Part shown: positions 28,640 to 37,689 of the stretch, piece by piece | How the letters are laid out: each line of letters begins with the position of its first letter | How positions within the stretch are numbered: the stretch's first letter is position 1 | From: Alphaproteobacteria bacterium | Lineage (GTDB): Bacteria; Myxococcota_A; UBA796; GCA-2862545 | Assembly: GCA_020632875.1 (NCBI GenBank) | Contig: JACKET010000011.1 | Coordinates: 62,001 to 126,000, forward strand | DNA length: 64,000 bases | Direction: 5' to 3' | Position numbers and translations under genes: made by a program | The notes under the pieces: model-generated | What the model was told of the DNA's origin: nothing | Seen by the model: the letters and a program-made list of their open reading frames with translations, nothing else | The model's database searches: none

Positions 28640-30202
28640 CTACAGGAGGGAGCCGATCAGCAAACCCACGGCGAGGCCGATCAGTCCCGCGACCGCGAGC
28701 GGGAGAGCCGAGCGCTCCGGTTGCGGCGGGCGGATCACGTCCTCGCGGCGGAGGAACTCCCCGAGCGAGGCCGATTCGTTGAACGACCGCTCGAGCCGGA
28801 GGAGTCGGGCGGCCGTGCGCGGGCGCTGGGACAGCGTGAGGAGGACCTGGGGAACGAGCTGCGCCATCTCGTCCTGCATCGTCGGACCGAACAGGCGCCG
28901 GCGCATGATGCCCGCCGTGATGGTCTTCACCTCGGCGGCCGGGTCCATCGTGGGGCAGTACCGGAGCACGATGCCCTCGACGATGGTGAGGTTCCGCATC
29001 ACCATGAACATGTCGGACTGGGCCCGCATGCGGTAGCGCGACCCGACGCGCATGCCGCGCACGAGCTGGTCGGTGATGCGGCGGTCGCGCAGCGCGCCCG
29101 ATTCGCCCCCCGCGGCGAGCACGGTGCGGAGCTCGGACTTCAGTCCGTCGAGATCGACGCTCGCGTCGGGCTGGAAGACGCTGACGAACGCCTCGACCGC
29201 CTCGTCGACCCGGCCGCTCGCCTGGTGGAACACCATCTCGAGCATCTTCTCGCGGAGCTCGCGCGGCACCTGGCCATGCAGGCCGAAGTCGATGAGTGCG
29301 ATCTGCCCCGTCGGGAGCAGGATGATGTTGCCGGGGTGCGTGTCGCCGTGGACGAAGCCGTGCTCGTAGCACATGCCCAGCTGGAGGCGGAGCATCGACC
29401 GGCAGAACGACTCGGGCTCGAAGCCGAGCGCCACGAGGTCGTCGGGACCGTGCAGATCGGCGAGCTTGGTGCCGTCCATCCACTCCATCACGAGCAGGCG
29501 CGGGGTGCAGAGCGCAGGGTGAACCCGCGGCACGCGGAACTCCGGCAGCGTGCGGAGGACCTCCGCGAAGCGCTCGATCGCCCCGGCCTCGGCGCGGAAG
29601 TCGAGCTCGCCGCGTGCCCGCAGCGCGTACTCCTCGGCCACGCGGTGCACCATGCTGCGGCGGTACGGCGGCACGAGGCGGTCGATGAAGCCCGACAGCA
29701 CGAGCAGTGCGTCGAGGTCGGCCAGCAGGCTCTCTTCGAGGCCCGGGCGCTGGATCTTCACGGCGACGCGCTCGCCCCCCTCGCGCAGCGTGCCGACGTG
29801 GACCTGCGCGATCGACGCGGCGGCCACGGGCTCGTCCGACAGCTCGGCGAACACCTCGTCGATCGGCCGTTCGAGCTCGGCTTCGACGATGCGTCGCGCC
29901 TCGGCGGCGTCGAACGGCTCGACCGCAGAGTGGAGCTTCGCGAGCTCTTCGATGAACGGCTCGCTGAACAGGTCGACGCGCGTGGCGAGCAGCTGGCCGA
30001 ACTTCACGAAGGTCGGGCCCAGCTTCTCGAGGGTGCGCCGCAGTCGCCGTCCGACCTCCGAGGCGTCCATGCCCTCGGGGCTCTCCGCGACCCCCTCGCC
30101 ATCCGGAGCCGCCCCGACGGGCTCTTCGGGGCGATGGGTCAGGAAGCCCAGCCCCTCCTCGAGGAGGACGGACGTGATCGATGCGACACGTGCGAGCTTC
30201 AT
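28640..30202 (-). CDS. UbiB/ABC1/AarF family atypical kinase-like protein
   Basis: A 520-residue member of the ABC1/UbiB family. It has the family K-F-G-Q (KxGQ) motif, the Ala-rich loop A-A-A-S-I-A-Q-V-H, V-A-V-K-I-Q-R-P, the catalytic V-H-G-D-T-H-P-G-N and D-F-G, plus one or two hydrophobic C-terminal helices anchoring it in the membrane. Family members support ubiquinone or other isoprenoid-lipid metabolism and have ATPase activity. The ATG at 30202 is preferred because GGAG lies six bases upstream; an ATG at 30220 would add six residues. It is divergent from the lipoprotein gene at 30322. Confidence 0.92.
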   Translation of the reverse strand: MKLARVASITSVLLEEGLGFLTHRPEEPVGAAPDGEGVAESPEGMDASEVGRRLRRTLEKLGPTFVKFGQLLATRVDLFSEPFIEELAKLHSAVEPFDAAEARRIVEAELERPIDEVFAELSDEPVAAASIAQVHVGTLREGGERVAVKIQRPGLEESLLADLDALLVLSGFIDRLVPPYRRSMVHRVAEEYALRARGELDFRAEAGAIERFAEVLRTLPEFRVPRVHPALCTPRLLVMEWMDGTKLADLHGPDDLVALGFEPESFCRSMLRLQLGMCYEHGFVHGDTHPGNIILLPTGQIALIDFGLHGQVPRELREKMLEMVFHQASGRVDEAVEAFVSVFQPDASVDLDGLKSELRTVLAAGGESGALRDRRITDQLVRGMRVGSRYRMRAQSDMFMVMRNLTIVEGIVLRYCPTMDPAAEVKTITAGIMRRRLFGPTMQDEMAQLVPQVLLTLSQRPRTAARLLRLERSFNESASLGEFLRREDVIRPPQPERSALPLAVAGLIGLAVGLLIGSLL

Positions 30203-30321
30203 GAGCGCTCCATCCTCCACTCTCGTGCAGGCCTCCCCCCGTATTCGGAAAAGATCATCGGGGACACGATCCGTTCACTCCGGTGTCCACACTGCCGAGA
30301 CAGACGACCCCTGGAGGTTCC

Positions 30322-30831
30322 ATGACCCGCACCCTCGCTCTCTCTTCGACCCTGCTCCTGCTCGCCGCCTGTGGCGGCCGCGACCCGATCATGGTCGACG
30401 GATTCGCCGGCGACTCGAACGTCCAGGGCCGCATGGCCGGGGCGATGCCCGTCACGGGCGACTTCGACCACGATCTGCGCAGCGGCTACGTCTGGAAGGG
30501 CCCGGGCTACGTCGAGGTCGATCTGCACGTCCTCGGCAGCGAGGGCTGGGTGATGCTGGGCGGCGGCTTCGACCCCGCCGTGATGTCGGACGACGGCGAG
30601 ACCGTCACGCTCGACCCCGACGAGCACTGGATCTTCGGCTGCTCCGGTCCCGACGAGTGGAACGCCGAGTACGACCAGCCCGCCGAAGAGGTCCAGGTCA
30701 GCAAGGAGATCATCGACATCGACGGCCAGGAGATGCTCCAGGTCGTGATCACCGCCGAGTTCTCCGACGACAACGTGGTCTCGGCGACGGTCGTGCGCCC
30801 CACGAACAACGGCGGCGACGGCGAGGAGTGA
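30322..30831 (+). CDS. Small lipoprotein of unknown function
   Basis: A 169-residue lipoprotein (M-T-R-T-L-A-L-S-S-T-L-L-L-L-A-A-C17). The mature part is acidic and beta-rich with aromatic residues (S-G-Y-V-W-K-G-P-G-Y-V-E-V, H-W-I-F-G-C). No family was recognised. GGAGG precedes the ATG with four bases between. It is followed by a short hairpin at 30870-30897 and then the carotenoid desaturase gene. Confidence 0.8.
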   Translation: MTRTLALSSTLLLLAACGGRDPIMVDGFAGDSNVQGRMAGAMPVTGDFDHDLRSGYVWKGPGYVEVDLHVLGSEGWVMLGGGFDPAVMSDDGETVTLDPDEHWIFGCSGPDEWNAEYDQPAEEVQVSKEIIDIDGQEMLQVVITAEFSDDNVVSATVVRPTNNGGDGEE

Positions 30832-30869
30832 TCCGACCGGCCGCCTCCCGCGTCTTCCATCGACAGACG

Positions 30870-30897
30870 CCCCGTTTCGCATAAACGAGAGACGGGG
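30870..30897 (+). terminator. Possible weak hairpin terminator
   Basis: CCCCGT at 30870-30875 can pair with ACGGGG at 30892-30897 around a 16-base, relatively A/T-rich loop that may extend the stem with mismatches. It lies 38 bases after the lipoprotein stop. There is no T-run, so it could equally be part of the desaturase control region. Confidence 0.3.
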
Positions 30898-30903
30898 ATG
30901 GTC

Positions 30904-30939
30904 AACGCTGTTCAATCCGAATAGGTTTTGAACAGCGTT
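30904..30939. promoter_or_regulatory. Perfect 12-bp inverted repeat upstream of crtI-like gene
   Basis: AACGCTGTTCAA at 30904-30915 and its exact reverse complement at 30928-30939 flank a 12-base A/T-rich spacer containing TAGGTT. It ends 16 bases before the GTG of the carotenoid desaturase. The size, symmetry and location suggest an operator for a dimeric or tetrameric repressor. Light- and B12-dependent MerR-type regulators (CarH/LitR) control carotenoid genes in myxobacteria, but this sequence is not identified as their site. Confidence 0.6.
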
Positions 30940-30955
30940 TGAATGGGAGGACGTC

Positions 30956-32599
30956 GTGACCGCCAAGCGCGTCGTGATCATCGGTGCCGGATTCGGGGGC
31001 TTGAGCCTCGGCATCCGTCTCCAGGCAGCCGGCTTCGACACCACCATCGTCGAGGCTCTCGACAAGCCGGGCGGTCGCGCCTACGTCCGCGAGCAGGATG
31101 GGTTCGTGTTCGACATGGGCCCGACCGTGCTGACGGTCCCCCACTTCATCGAAGAGCTCTTCGCGCTCGAGCGCGGCGGTGACGGGGGCCTCGACGCGCC
31201 CGACTTCCCGTCGCACGTGCTGCCCCCGCCCGACGCCGAAGACGCGGTGCGCATCCGCGAGGGCGTCTCGGGTGGCCCGGCCACCTCGAAGTACGTCACG
31301 ATTCGCCCGATCCTCCCCTTCTACCGGATCTACTTCGACGACGGCACGTACTTCGACTACGACGGCGACCCGGAGAGCACGCGGCGTCAGATCGAAGCCA
31401 TCGAGCCCGCCGATCTCGAGGGGTACGAGCGCTTCCACCGCGATGCGCGCGCCATCTTCGAGCGCGGCTTCCTCGAGCTCGGCTACACCTACTTCGGCGA
31501 CCCGTGGACGATGCTGAAGGTCGTGCCCGACCTGTTCAAGCTCGACGCCGTGCGGTCGCTGTTCGGCTTCACGAGCCGGTACTTCAAGAGCGACAAGCTC
31601 CGCCAGGTGTTCAGCTTCGAGACCCTGCTGGTCGGCGGTAACCCGCTCCGGGTTCCGGCGATCTACGCCATGATCCACTTCGTCGAGAAGACGTGGGGCA
31701 TCCACTTCGCGATGGGCGGGACGGGTGCGCTGGTGCAGGCGTTCGCCCGCAAGTTCGAAGAGCTCGGCGGCACCCTGCGGTGCAACGCCAGCGTCGACCG
31801 CATCCTCGTGAACGACCAGCGCGCGGCCCGCGGGGTGCGCCTGGCCGACGGCGAGACCCTCGAGGCCGACCTGGTCGTCAGCAATGCCGACTACGCGACC
31901 ACCTACACGAAGCTCGTCGACCGCGAGCACCGCCGCTGGAACCCCGACTGGAAGGTGCGGGCGATGCGGTACTCGATGAGCCTCGTGGTCATCTACTTCG
32001 GGTTCCGCAAGACCGAAGGCGAGAACCTCGATCTCCAGCACCACAACATCATCCTCGGGCCGCGCTACGAGGGGCTGCTGACCGACATCTTCGACCGCAA
32101 GGTGCTCGCCGACGACTTCAGCCAGTACCTGCACGTGCCCACGCTCACCGACCCGAGCCTCGCGCCCGAGGGGCACCACGCCTGCTACACCCTGATCCCC
32201 GTGCCCCACAAGGGTGCCGGGATCGACTGGGAGGAGGTCGGGCCGCGGTTCGTCGACAAGGTGCTCACCATGCTCGACGAAGAGGGCTACATCCCCGGCC
32301 TGCGCGAGCGGATCGCGACGATGTCGTACATCACGCCCGACTACTTCGAGGGCTCGTTGCAGAGCTGGCTCGGCAATGCGTTCGGTGTCGAGCCGCGGCT
32401 CGAGCACTCCGCGTTCTTCCGGCCGCACAACCGCAGCGAAGACATCACCGACCTCTACCTGGTGGGCGCTTCGGCGCAGCCCGGCGCGGGAACGCCGAGC
32501 GTGATGATGTCCGCGAAGATGACGGCGCGCGCCATCGTCGCCGACCACGGCGTGCAGTCCGTGGCCGACGGGAAGACCGACGAGGTCGCCGCGAAGTAG
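30956..32599 (+). CDS. crtI: CrtI-type phytoene desaturase / carotenoid oxidoreductase
   Basis: A 547-residue FAD-dependent enzyme. The N-terminus has the Rossmann dinucleotide motif V-V-I-I-G-A-G-F-G-G-L, then E-A-L-D-K-P-G-G-R-A-Y and F-D-M-G-P-T-V-L-T, all typical of CrtI desaturases. The C-terminus has L-Y-L-V-G-A-S-A-Q-P-G-A-G-T-P-S-V-M-M-S, the family FAD-binding signature. It probably desaturates phytoene or a related carotene at the membrane. The exact step (CrtI, CrtD or CrtN type) cannot be told from sequence reading. The GTG follows GGGAGG at 30945-30950. No other carotenoid gene is in the window. Confidence 0.92.
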   Translation: MTAKRVVIIGAGFGGLSLGIRLQAAGFDTTIVEALDKPGGRAYVREQDGFVFDMGPTVLTVPHFIEELFALERGGDGGLDAPDFPSHVLPPPDAEDAVRIREGVSGGPATSKYVTIRPILPFYRIYFDDGTYFDYDGDPESTRRQIEAIEPADLEGYERFHRDARAIFERGFLELGYTYFGDPWTMLKVVPDLFKLDAVRSLFGFTSRYFKSDKLRQVFSFETLLVGGNPLRVPAIYAMIHFVEKTWGIHFAMGGTGALVQAFARKFEELGGTLRCNASVDRILVNDQRAARGVRLADGETLEADLVVSNADYATTYTKLVDREHRRWNPDWKVRAMRYSMSLVVIYFGFRKTEGENLDLQHHNIILGPRYEGLLTDIFDRKVLADDFSQYLHVPTLTDPSLAPEGHHACYTLIPVPHKGAGIDWEEVGPRFVDKVLTMLDEEGYIPGLRERIATMSYITPDYFEGSLQSWLGNAFGVEPRLEHSAFFRPHNRSEDITDLYLVGASAQPGAGTPSVMMSAKMTARAIVADHGVQSVADGKTDEVAAK

Positions 32600-32608
32600 C
32601 ATCGCGGC

Positions 32609-33664
32609 GTGATTCCTCTCCTGCTCGCGGGGTGTGGCACCGCGCCTCCCCCACCGCCCGTCGAGCCCGCGCCCGAGCCCGCCCCTGCGGAGTGGCCCGC
32701 GCTGCGCGTGTGGCGCGATGACGAGCGCCTGCGGTTCGCGGCCGACGGGCGCACGGCCGAGGCGCCGCTTCCGAGAGGCGTCGACGTCGCGACGGCGGTG
32801 TTCGAGCCCGGTACCGGCGAGCGCTGGGTGGCGACGTTCGTCGCGGATTCGTCACGAGCCGAGTCGCGAATCCAGCGTCTGGGGGCCGAGGGCGTCGAGA
32901 CGCTGTGGCCTCAGGCCACTGCAGGCATCGGGATGGCGGGCAACGCGTTCGTCTCGGTGGTCGATCTCGACGCAGACGGCGTGGTCGAGGTCGTGCGCCA
33001 CGTCGTACGGCCCACGGACGTGGGGGCCGACGAGAGCTTCGCGGTGTGGGCGTGGGACGGGAAGGGCCTCGCAGCGCGCGCCGACCTGGTGGAGGCCGCG
33101 AAGCGCTACGAGACCCTCGCCGACCAGCAGATGTCCGTCCTGGCCGGGGCGGTTGGGCTGTACGAGGTCCACCAGCGCGCCTCCGCGGCGCTCTACGCGA
33201 CCGAGGTGAACGCCGACCTCGCGCGGGAGCGCCTCGACGCCACCCTGACCCTCGAGCTGCCCGACGAGGTGCACCTCGTCACGCTCCCGAAGGGGCCGGA
33301 GGCGCGCCTGGTCGTCACGCATCGCGATGCGAAGGGCCACGCGGCGGTGTTCCAGCTCCCGATCGGGCCCATCGACATCGCGCTCGATCCCGCGTGCCTG
33401 CCGGGAACACCGCTCTACGGCCTGCGCACGGTCGACTGGGGACGCACGCCGCGCGATCGGGCCGTGGTGATCGAGCATCTCGACGGCACGGAGCGCGTCG
33501 CGCGCATCGCCCACTGGGACGGCGAGAGCCTCGCCCTGCTGCCCGACGCGTTCGCGCTCGGCAGCTGCACCGCCGACCCGTCACCCGTCAGGGTCGAGGC
33601 ATACGCCGACGCCGACCCGAAGGTCGCGATCGGGCGATTCCTCCTGCTACGCGGAGGCCACTGA
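32609..33664 (+). CDS. Lipoprotein of unknown function with very short signal
   Basis: A 351-residue lipoprotein. The GTG start is forced because the TAG of crtI is in the same frame nine to twelve bases upstream, so the signal is only M-I-P-L-L-L-A-G-C9. A Pro/Glu-rich linker (P-P-P-P-P-V-E-P-A-P-E-P-A-P) follows. The rest is beta-rich with a V-V-D-L-D-A-D-G-V-V-E-V-V segment like an FG-GAP/integrin repeat, and may be a small propeller. No Shine-Dalgarno sequence is seen; a TAGCAT box six bases upstream may give a leaderless message. Confidence 0.8.
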   Translation: MIPLLLAGCGTAPPPPPVEPAPEPAPAEWPALRVWRDDERLRFAADGRTAEAPLPRGVDVATAVFEPGTGERWVATFVADSSRAESRIQRLGAEGVETLWPQATAGIGMAGNAFVSVVDLDADGVVEVVRHVVRPTDVGADESFAVWAWDGKGLAARADLVEAAKRYETLADQQMSVLAGAVGLYEVHQRASAALYATEVNADLARERLDATLTLELPDEVHLVTLPKGPEARLVVTHRDAKGHAAVFQLPIGPIDIALDPACLPGTPLYGLRTVDWGRTPRDRAVVIEHLDGTERVARIAHWDGESLALLPDAFALGSCTADPSPVRVEAYADADPKVAIGRFLLLRGGH

Positions 33665-33667
33665 GCC

Positions 33668-35296
33668 TCACTCCACCAGGTTGCAGGTCGCGATCTTCGC
33701 GTCGAGCTCGGCCTTCTCGGCCTCGATCTCCTCGAGCCGGCCCGGGCGGTCCTCGACCGCGGTCTCGGACTCCCCGAGCCGCTCCTTCACCTCGGAGGCC
33801 CAGCCGCAGGCGCGGTCGGCGGCAGCCTGGGCCTCGGCGGCCTGGGTCGACGCGACCTCTGCGAAGGCCGCGCTGTCGGCGTCACCCGCGATTCCCGCGA
33901 TCTCGGCGCGCGTCGCAGCCGACTTCGCCCAGAACGCCGCGGACGCCTTCGCGTCGTCGCAGTCCTGGCGCGCCTGGGAGTCCGCCCACTCGAGCTGCTC
34001 GCGGTGGAGGTCGAGATAGCTGCCGACGAGCGCGCGCCGCTCGGACTCCAGCCCCGCACGGGTCCGAAGCCAGTCCTCGCATTCGTCCTGGGACGGCCCC
34101 TGCTCGACCTCGACGCCGGGCTCGAACACGTCCGACACGCCGCACGGGTTCTCCATCTGGCGGATGGCGTCCCCGATGCCCGGGTGCCCGTTGCGGTAGA
34201 AGCGCCCGACCTGCGTCCACACGGCCCAGATCTCGCCGCGCCGGGTTCGATCGCTGGGGACGCGGATGTCCTCCGTGAACCCCCGTGAAGTCGTCGTGGT
34301 CGGCGCGCCCTTCAGCACCCAGCCGGCATCCGTCCACCACCCGCCCTCGCAGATCTGCTGCGGCACGCACTCGAACGTGGTGGTCTCCCAGCGGTAGTCG
34401 AGGTGGGCCCCGAACAGGATGCGCTCGCGGTGCTTCTCGAGGTGCGGAATCAGCGCGTCGATCGCGCGCTTCCCGATCTCCAGCTCGACGGTCGCCAGGG
34501 CGCCGGGGAGATCGGCGGCCGAGAGCGGGATCGACCAGTCCCAGCCGTTCTTGCCGGCGACGTCCTGGGCCCTGCCCGCGAGGTCGCTGACGCCCGCCTC
34601 GCCCTGCTTCAGCGCGCGGTACGACTGGTACGCGCCCATCAGCGCCAGCGCGTCGCCCACGTTGTTCTTGAACTCGCCGAGCGGGTTCGCGAGCTCCTCC
34701 TGGTAGGCCTCGCCGTAGTCGAACCGCACGTCGCCGGGCGACATGGGGGCGATGCCGCGCACGCTCCCGCTCTGCACGGGGCCGTCGAGCGTGCGCAGGG
34801 TGCCCTCCTCGCACTGGCGGGGTCGGGTGCGGGTGCCCTCCCCGACCACCGTCGTGCCGACCCGGACCCCCGTGTACACGTCGAGGTACCGCGTGCCCTC
34901 GAGGCCCAGGTACGGCCGAACGGTGGTGCCCGCGGGGCCCGGGATGCGCGCGTTGGCCTGGATGGCCGGCTTCACCTGCACGCGGCCCGTGGTCCCGACG
35001 TCGACGCGGCCGAGCAGCGTGCCGTCGACCCAGCGGGTCGTCACCGTGGGCCCCACGCCGATGCGCCCGATGCCCGAGACCTTGCAGTAGTCGCAGCCGT
35101 ACGGGATGTACGCGCCGAGCTCGACGTTCCCGCTCGCAGCGAGCCACGGCAGGCTGTCGAGCAGGCCCGGCACGTCGACCTGCCCCACGGCGGCGGGGTT
35201 CGCGCGCCACGGCGCGTTGGCCTGCGCGAACATTCCGAGCCCGGCCGAGACGTCGACCGTCGGTTCGGCGAAGGCGAGCGAAACGAGCAACCACAT
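33668..35296 (-). CDS. Exported protein with beta-rich N-terminus and coiled-coil C-terminus
   Basis: A 542-residue protein of unrecognised family. The signal is M-W-L-L-V-S-L-A-F-A and the start is fixed by GGAGGGG. Residues 11-160 are rich in Gly and beta-strands and could be a partial barrel. The middle contains paired cysteines (C-E-E-G, F-E-C-V-P-Q-Q-I-C-E). From about residue 400 to the end it is strongly helical, with heptad-like Ala/Glu/Leu patterns (A-E-V-A-S-T-Q-A-A-E-A-Q-A-A-A and L-E-E-I-E-A-E-K-A-E-L) that suggest a coiled coil. It is divergent from the next gene and converges on the lipoprotein gene with three bases between. Confidence 0.75.
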   Translation of the reverse strand: MWLLVSLAFAEPTVDVSAGLGMFAQANAPWRANPAAVGQVDVPGLLDSLPWLAASGNVELGAYIPYGCDYCKVSGIGRIGVGPTVTTRWVDGTLLGRVDVGTTGRVQVKPAIQANARIPGPAGTTVRPYLGLEGTRYLDVYTGVRVGTTVVGEGTRTRPRQCEEGTLRTLDGPVQSGSVRGIAPMSPGDVRFDYGEAYQEELANPLGEFKNNVGDALALMGAYQSYRALKQGEAGVSDLAGRAQDVAGKNGWDWSIPLSAADLPGALATVELEIGKRAIDALIPHLEKHRERILFGAHLDYRWETTTFECVPQQICEGGWWTDAGWVLKGAPTTTTSRGFTEDIRVPSDRTRRGEIWAVWTQVGRFYRNGHPGIGDAIRQMENPCGVSDVFEPGVEVEQGPSQDECEDWLRTRAGLESERRALVGSYLDLHREQLEWADSQARQDCDDAKASAAFWAKSAATRAEIAGIAGDADSAAFAEVASTQAAEAQAAADRACGWASEVKERLGESETAVEDRPGRLEEIEAEKAELDAKIATCNLVE

Positions 35297-35409
35297 GGCC
35301 CCTCCATTGCTGGAAGCTACGGCAGGACGCCGAACGATCGCAAATGCGAAAGCGACGCGAACGCCGCGCACCCGCTTCGGGTACCCTCGTACGACGTGTC
35401 GGAGGAACC

Positions 35410-36135
35410 CTGATCTCCCTGCTGCTGGCCGCATCCGCCGCGGAGCCCGCGTCCCTCGTCGCGGGTCTCTTCCCCTCCGCCGAGACCACGACCGTCGACG
35501 GGAAGCCCGCCATCGCGCCCGTCGTCCGCAACGGGCAGGTCGGGTACGTCCTGCTCGACGGGATCTCGTCGGTGCCGATGGCCGACGGCGCCACGCTGCT
35601 GGCGTTCGAGCTCGACACCGCGGCCGGCGTCGAGAAGTCCACCGAGGCCCTGACGGCTGCCCGCAACGGCGGCACCACGAACTGGACGCGCGTGCTCGGC
35701 GTCGTCCTCGTCGACGCGAAGGGCGCATTCGTCTCGAAGCCCGAGGGTTTTCCGCTGGAGAAGGAGATCGACACCGCCTGCGTGGGTGACTTCTGTGCGC
35801 TCGGGCCTCGCGGGGCGCTCGTCGCCGTCGAGGGCTCCACGCGCTACGCCATCCTGATGCTCGAGCCCGACCCCGAGAGCATGGGCACGTTCGTGCCGCT
35901 GCGCGTCACCGGCTCTGCGATCGAGGCCCTCGAAGCCCGCCAGCACGGCACGGCCGGGGGCCTGACGGGCTGCCCCCAGACGGCCGAGTGGAACGGGTTC
36001 CGCGAGAAGGAGGGCCAGCTGAAGGCGATGCGGATGAAGCAGTGCCACGGCGATGCCGAGACCTGCGCAGACATCTGTAGGGAAGCCGGATATCCGCTCG
36101 AAGCGACGCTGAGCCCCGTGGTCCTGGCGAAGTGA
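35410..36135 (+). CDS. Exported protein of unknown function, probable CTG start
   Basis: A 241-residue protein with a signal beginning L-I-S-L-L-L-A-A-S-A-A-E-P. Four Cys-containing clusters (C-V-G-D-F-C near the middle; C-P-Q-T, C-H-G-D-A-E-T-C-A-D-I-C at the C-terminus) suggest disulphides. No family was recognised. The only ATG in frame is at 35344. The 21 codons following that ATG have only 10 G/C third positions, against about 19 of 21 after 35410. GGAGG at 35401-35405 lies four bases before CTG 35410, exactly the spacing used by the ATG genes at 15323 and 30322. The conservative alternative start is 35344. Confidence 0.75.
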   Translation: MISLLLAASAAEPASLVAGLFPSAETTTVDGKPAIAPVVRNGQVGYVLLDGISSVPMADGATLLAFELDTAAGVEKSTEALTAARNGGTTNWTRVLGVVLVDAKGAFVSKPEGFPLEKEIDTACVGDFCALGPRGALVAVEGSTRYAILMLEPDPESMGTFVPLRVTGSAIEALEARQHGTAGGLTGCPQTAEWNGFREKEGQLKAMRMKQCHGDAETCADICREAGYPLEATLSPVVLAK

Positions 36136-36180
36136 CGCGCGGCGCCGGGAATGCCGTCGGCAGACGACCGTAGATCGGGC

Positions 36181-37056
36181 ATGCAGGATCGACCCTCCAC
36201 AGCCGTCACGACGTTCCTCGCCGTCACCTTCTCCGTCTCGTGGGCCCTCGGCCTCGTGTTCTGGGCCGTCGGAGGTGGGCCGATCGCGAAGGTCGTGCTC
36301 GGCGTGGCGTACATGTTCGGCCCGCTGCTGGGCGCCGTCGCCGCGCAGCGGTCCGCTGGGCAGCCCGTGCTGGCGCCCCTCGGCGGGGGCATCGGGAAGC
36401 CGGGCGCGTGGTGGCTGGTCGCGTGGCTGGGCCCGTTCGCCTACGCCTGGCTGGCGCTCGGCATCGCGCTGCTGTTCCCTGGCGTCTCGCTCTCGCTGGA
36501 TCTCACGGGGCTGTGGGAGCGGATGGCGGCCTCGCTCCCGCCGGACCAGATCGAGGAGGCGCGGGCGCAGATGGACGCCGTCCCGCCCGCGGTGTTCTGG
36601 CTCGCCCTCGTCGTCCAGCCCCTGATCGCGGGCCCGACGATCAACGCGCTGGCCGCCTACGGCGAAGAGCTCGGCTGGCGCGGCTTCCTCCACACCCGAT
36701 GGGCCGGGTGGGGCTTCTGGCGCTCCGCGCTGGCCACGGGCTTCGTCTGGGGGGTGTGGCACGCGCCGCTCGTCGCGCAGGGCCACAACTACCCGGAGCA
36801 TCCGATCATCGGGGTCGCGATGATGACCGTGTGGTGCATGTTGCTCGCCCCGCCGTTCCACTACGTGCGGCTGCGCACCGGGTCCGTCGTCGCGGCGGCC
36901 GTGATGCACGGGACGCTGAACGCGTGCGCCGGCATCGCGCTGCTCTTCCTCGATGGCGGGAGCGACCTGCTCGTGGGCGTCACCGGCCTCGCCGGCATGC
37001 TGGCCCTCGTCGTGCCGAACGCGCTGATCCTCGCATTCGACCGCGACCCCTCGTGA
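36181..37056 (+). CDS. CPBP family intramembrane metalloprotease
   Basis: A 291-residue membrane protein with about eight hydrophobic helices. It has the CPBP/Abi (Rce1-like) motifs G-E-E-L-G-W-R-G-F-L, W-G-V-W-H-A-P-L and M-H-G-T-L-N-A, which supply the glutamates, histidines and asparagine of the intramembrane active site. Bacterial members process or degrade membrane proteins or peptides and often give immunity to self-made bacteriocins, but no bacteriocin gene is adjacent. The ATG at 36181 is chosen; an in-frame ATG at 36151 would add ten poorly coding residues. A TAGATC box ends four bases upstream. Confidence 0.88.
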   Translation: MQDRPSTAVTTFLAVTFSVSWALGLVFWAVGGGPIAKVVLGVAYMFGPLLGAVAAQRSAGQPVLAPLGGGIGKPGAWWLVAWLGPFAYAWLALGIALLFPGVSLSLDLTGLWERMAASLPPDQIEEARAQMDAVPPAVFWLALVVQPLIAGPTINALAAYGEELGWRGFLHTRWAGWGFWRSALATGFVWGVWHAPLVAQGHNYPEHPIIGVAMMTVWCMLLAPPFHYVRLRTGSVVAAAVMHGTLNACAGIALLFLDGGSDLLVGVTGLAGMLALVVPNALILAFDRDPS

Positions 37057-37059
37057 CCC

Positions 37060-37689
37060 TCAGCCCCACCCGGAGGCGCGCTCGCGCGTGCGCTGCGCCA
37101 GCGGAGAAGCCAGGGCCTTCATGACGAATGCCGGATCGTGCTCGGTCGCGTACCAGGCCTCGTAGACCTCTGCGACCGTCACGTGCTCGGGAGAGCCGGG
37201 CACGAGCTCGAGGGCATCCCCCGCCTCGACGGGCCCCTCGCGGAGCACCCGCGTGTACACGCCGGGCCGCCGGGCCTCGCGGAACCGCTTCACGAATCCC
37301 GCATCCCCCATGGCGGCGGCGAGCACGCTGCACGGGATGCGGGGCGCCGTCACCTCGAGCAGCACGTGCGCTGTCTGGAAGCGGTCGCCGATGCGCAGGG
37401 CGCCCATGTCGACGGCGGAGATCGTGAGGTTCTCACCGAAGATCCCCGCAGGGAGGGAGCGCGCGAGCTGACCCTCCCACCACGCATAGTCTTCGGCGCC
37501 GTAGACGTACACCGCTTGATCGGGCCCGCCGTGATGGGCCGAATCCACCACCACGTCGGCGGCGAGCCCTTCGGCGCCGAGGTGCACGGGACCCGAGGCT
37601 GCACGCTTCCCGATGCCCGTCTCGACGGTGCGGTTGCCGAGGTCGAGGGAGGTGCGCGTGCCGACGTTGACGCTGACGACCCGGCCCAT
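37060..37689 (-). CDS. MOSC domain protein (YiiM-like)
   Basis: A 209-residue soluble protein with the MOSC fold pattern. It includes S-A-H-H-G-G-P-D-Q-A-V-Y-V-Y, F-G-E-N-L-T, I-G-D-R-F and the conserved cysteine in P-R-I-P-C, which in family members coordinates molybdenum cofactor or carries sulphur. The order and length match YiiM, a protein linked to detoxification of N-hydroxylated bases. The start codon shares one base with the stop of the upstream membrane-protein gene (TGATG), indicating translational coupling. It converges on the CPBP gene with three bases between. Confidence 0.9.
   Translation of the reverse strand: MGRVVSVNVGTRTSLDLGNRTVETGIGKRAASGPVHLGAEGLAADVVVDSAHHGGPDQAVYVYGAEDYAWWEGQLARSLPAGIFGENLTISAVDMGALRIGDRFQTAHVLLEVTAPRIPCSVLAAAMGDAGFVKRFREARRPGVYTRVLREGPVEAGDALELVPGSPEHVTVAEVYEAWYATEHDPAFVMKALASPLAQRTRERASGWG

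Noticed and set aside
36181..37056. Bacteriocin immunity gene
   Set aside because: CPBP proteins can confer bacteriocin immunity, but no precursor peptide or exporter gene is nearby.
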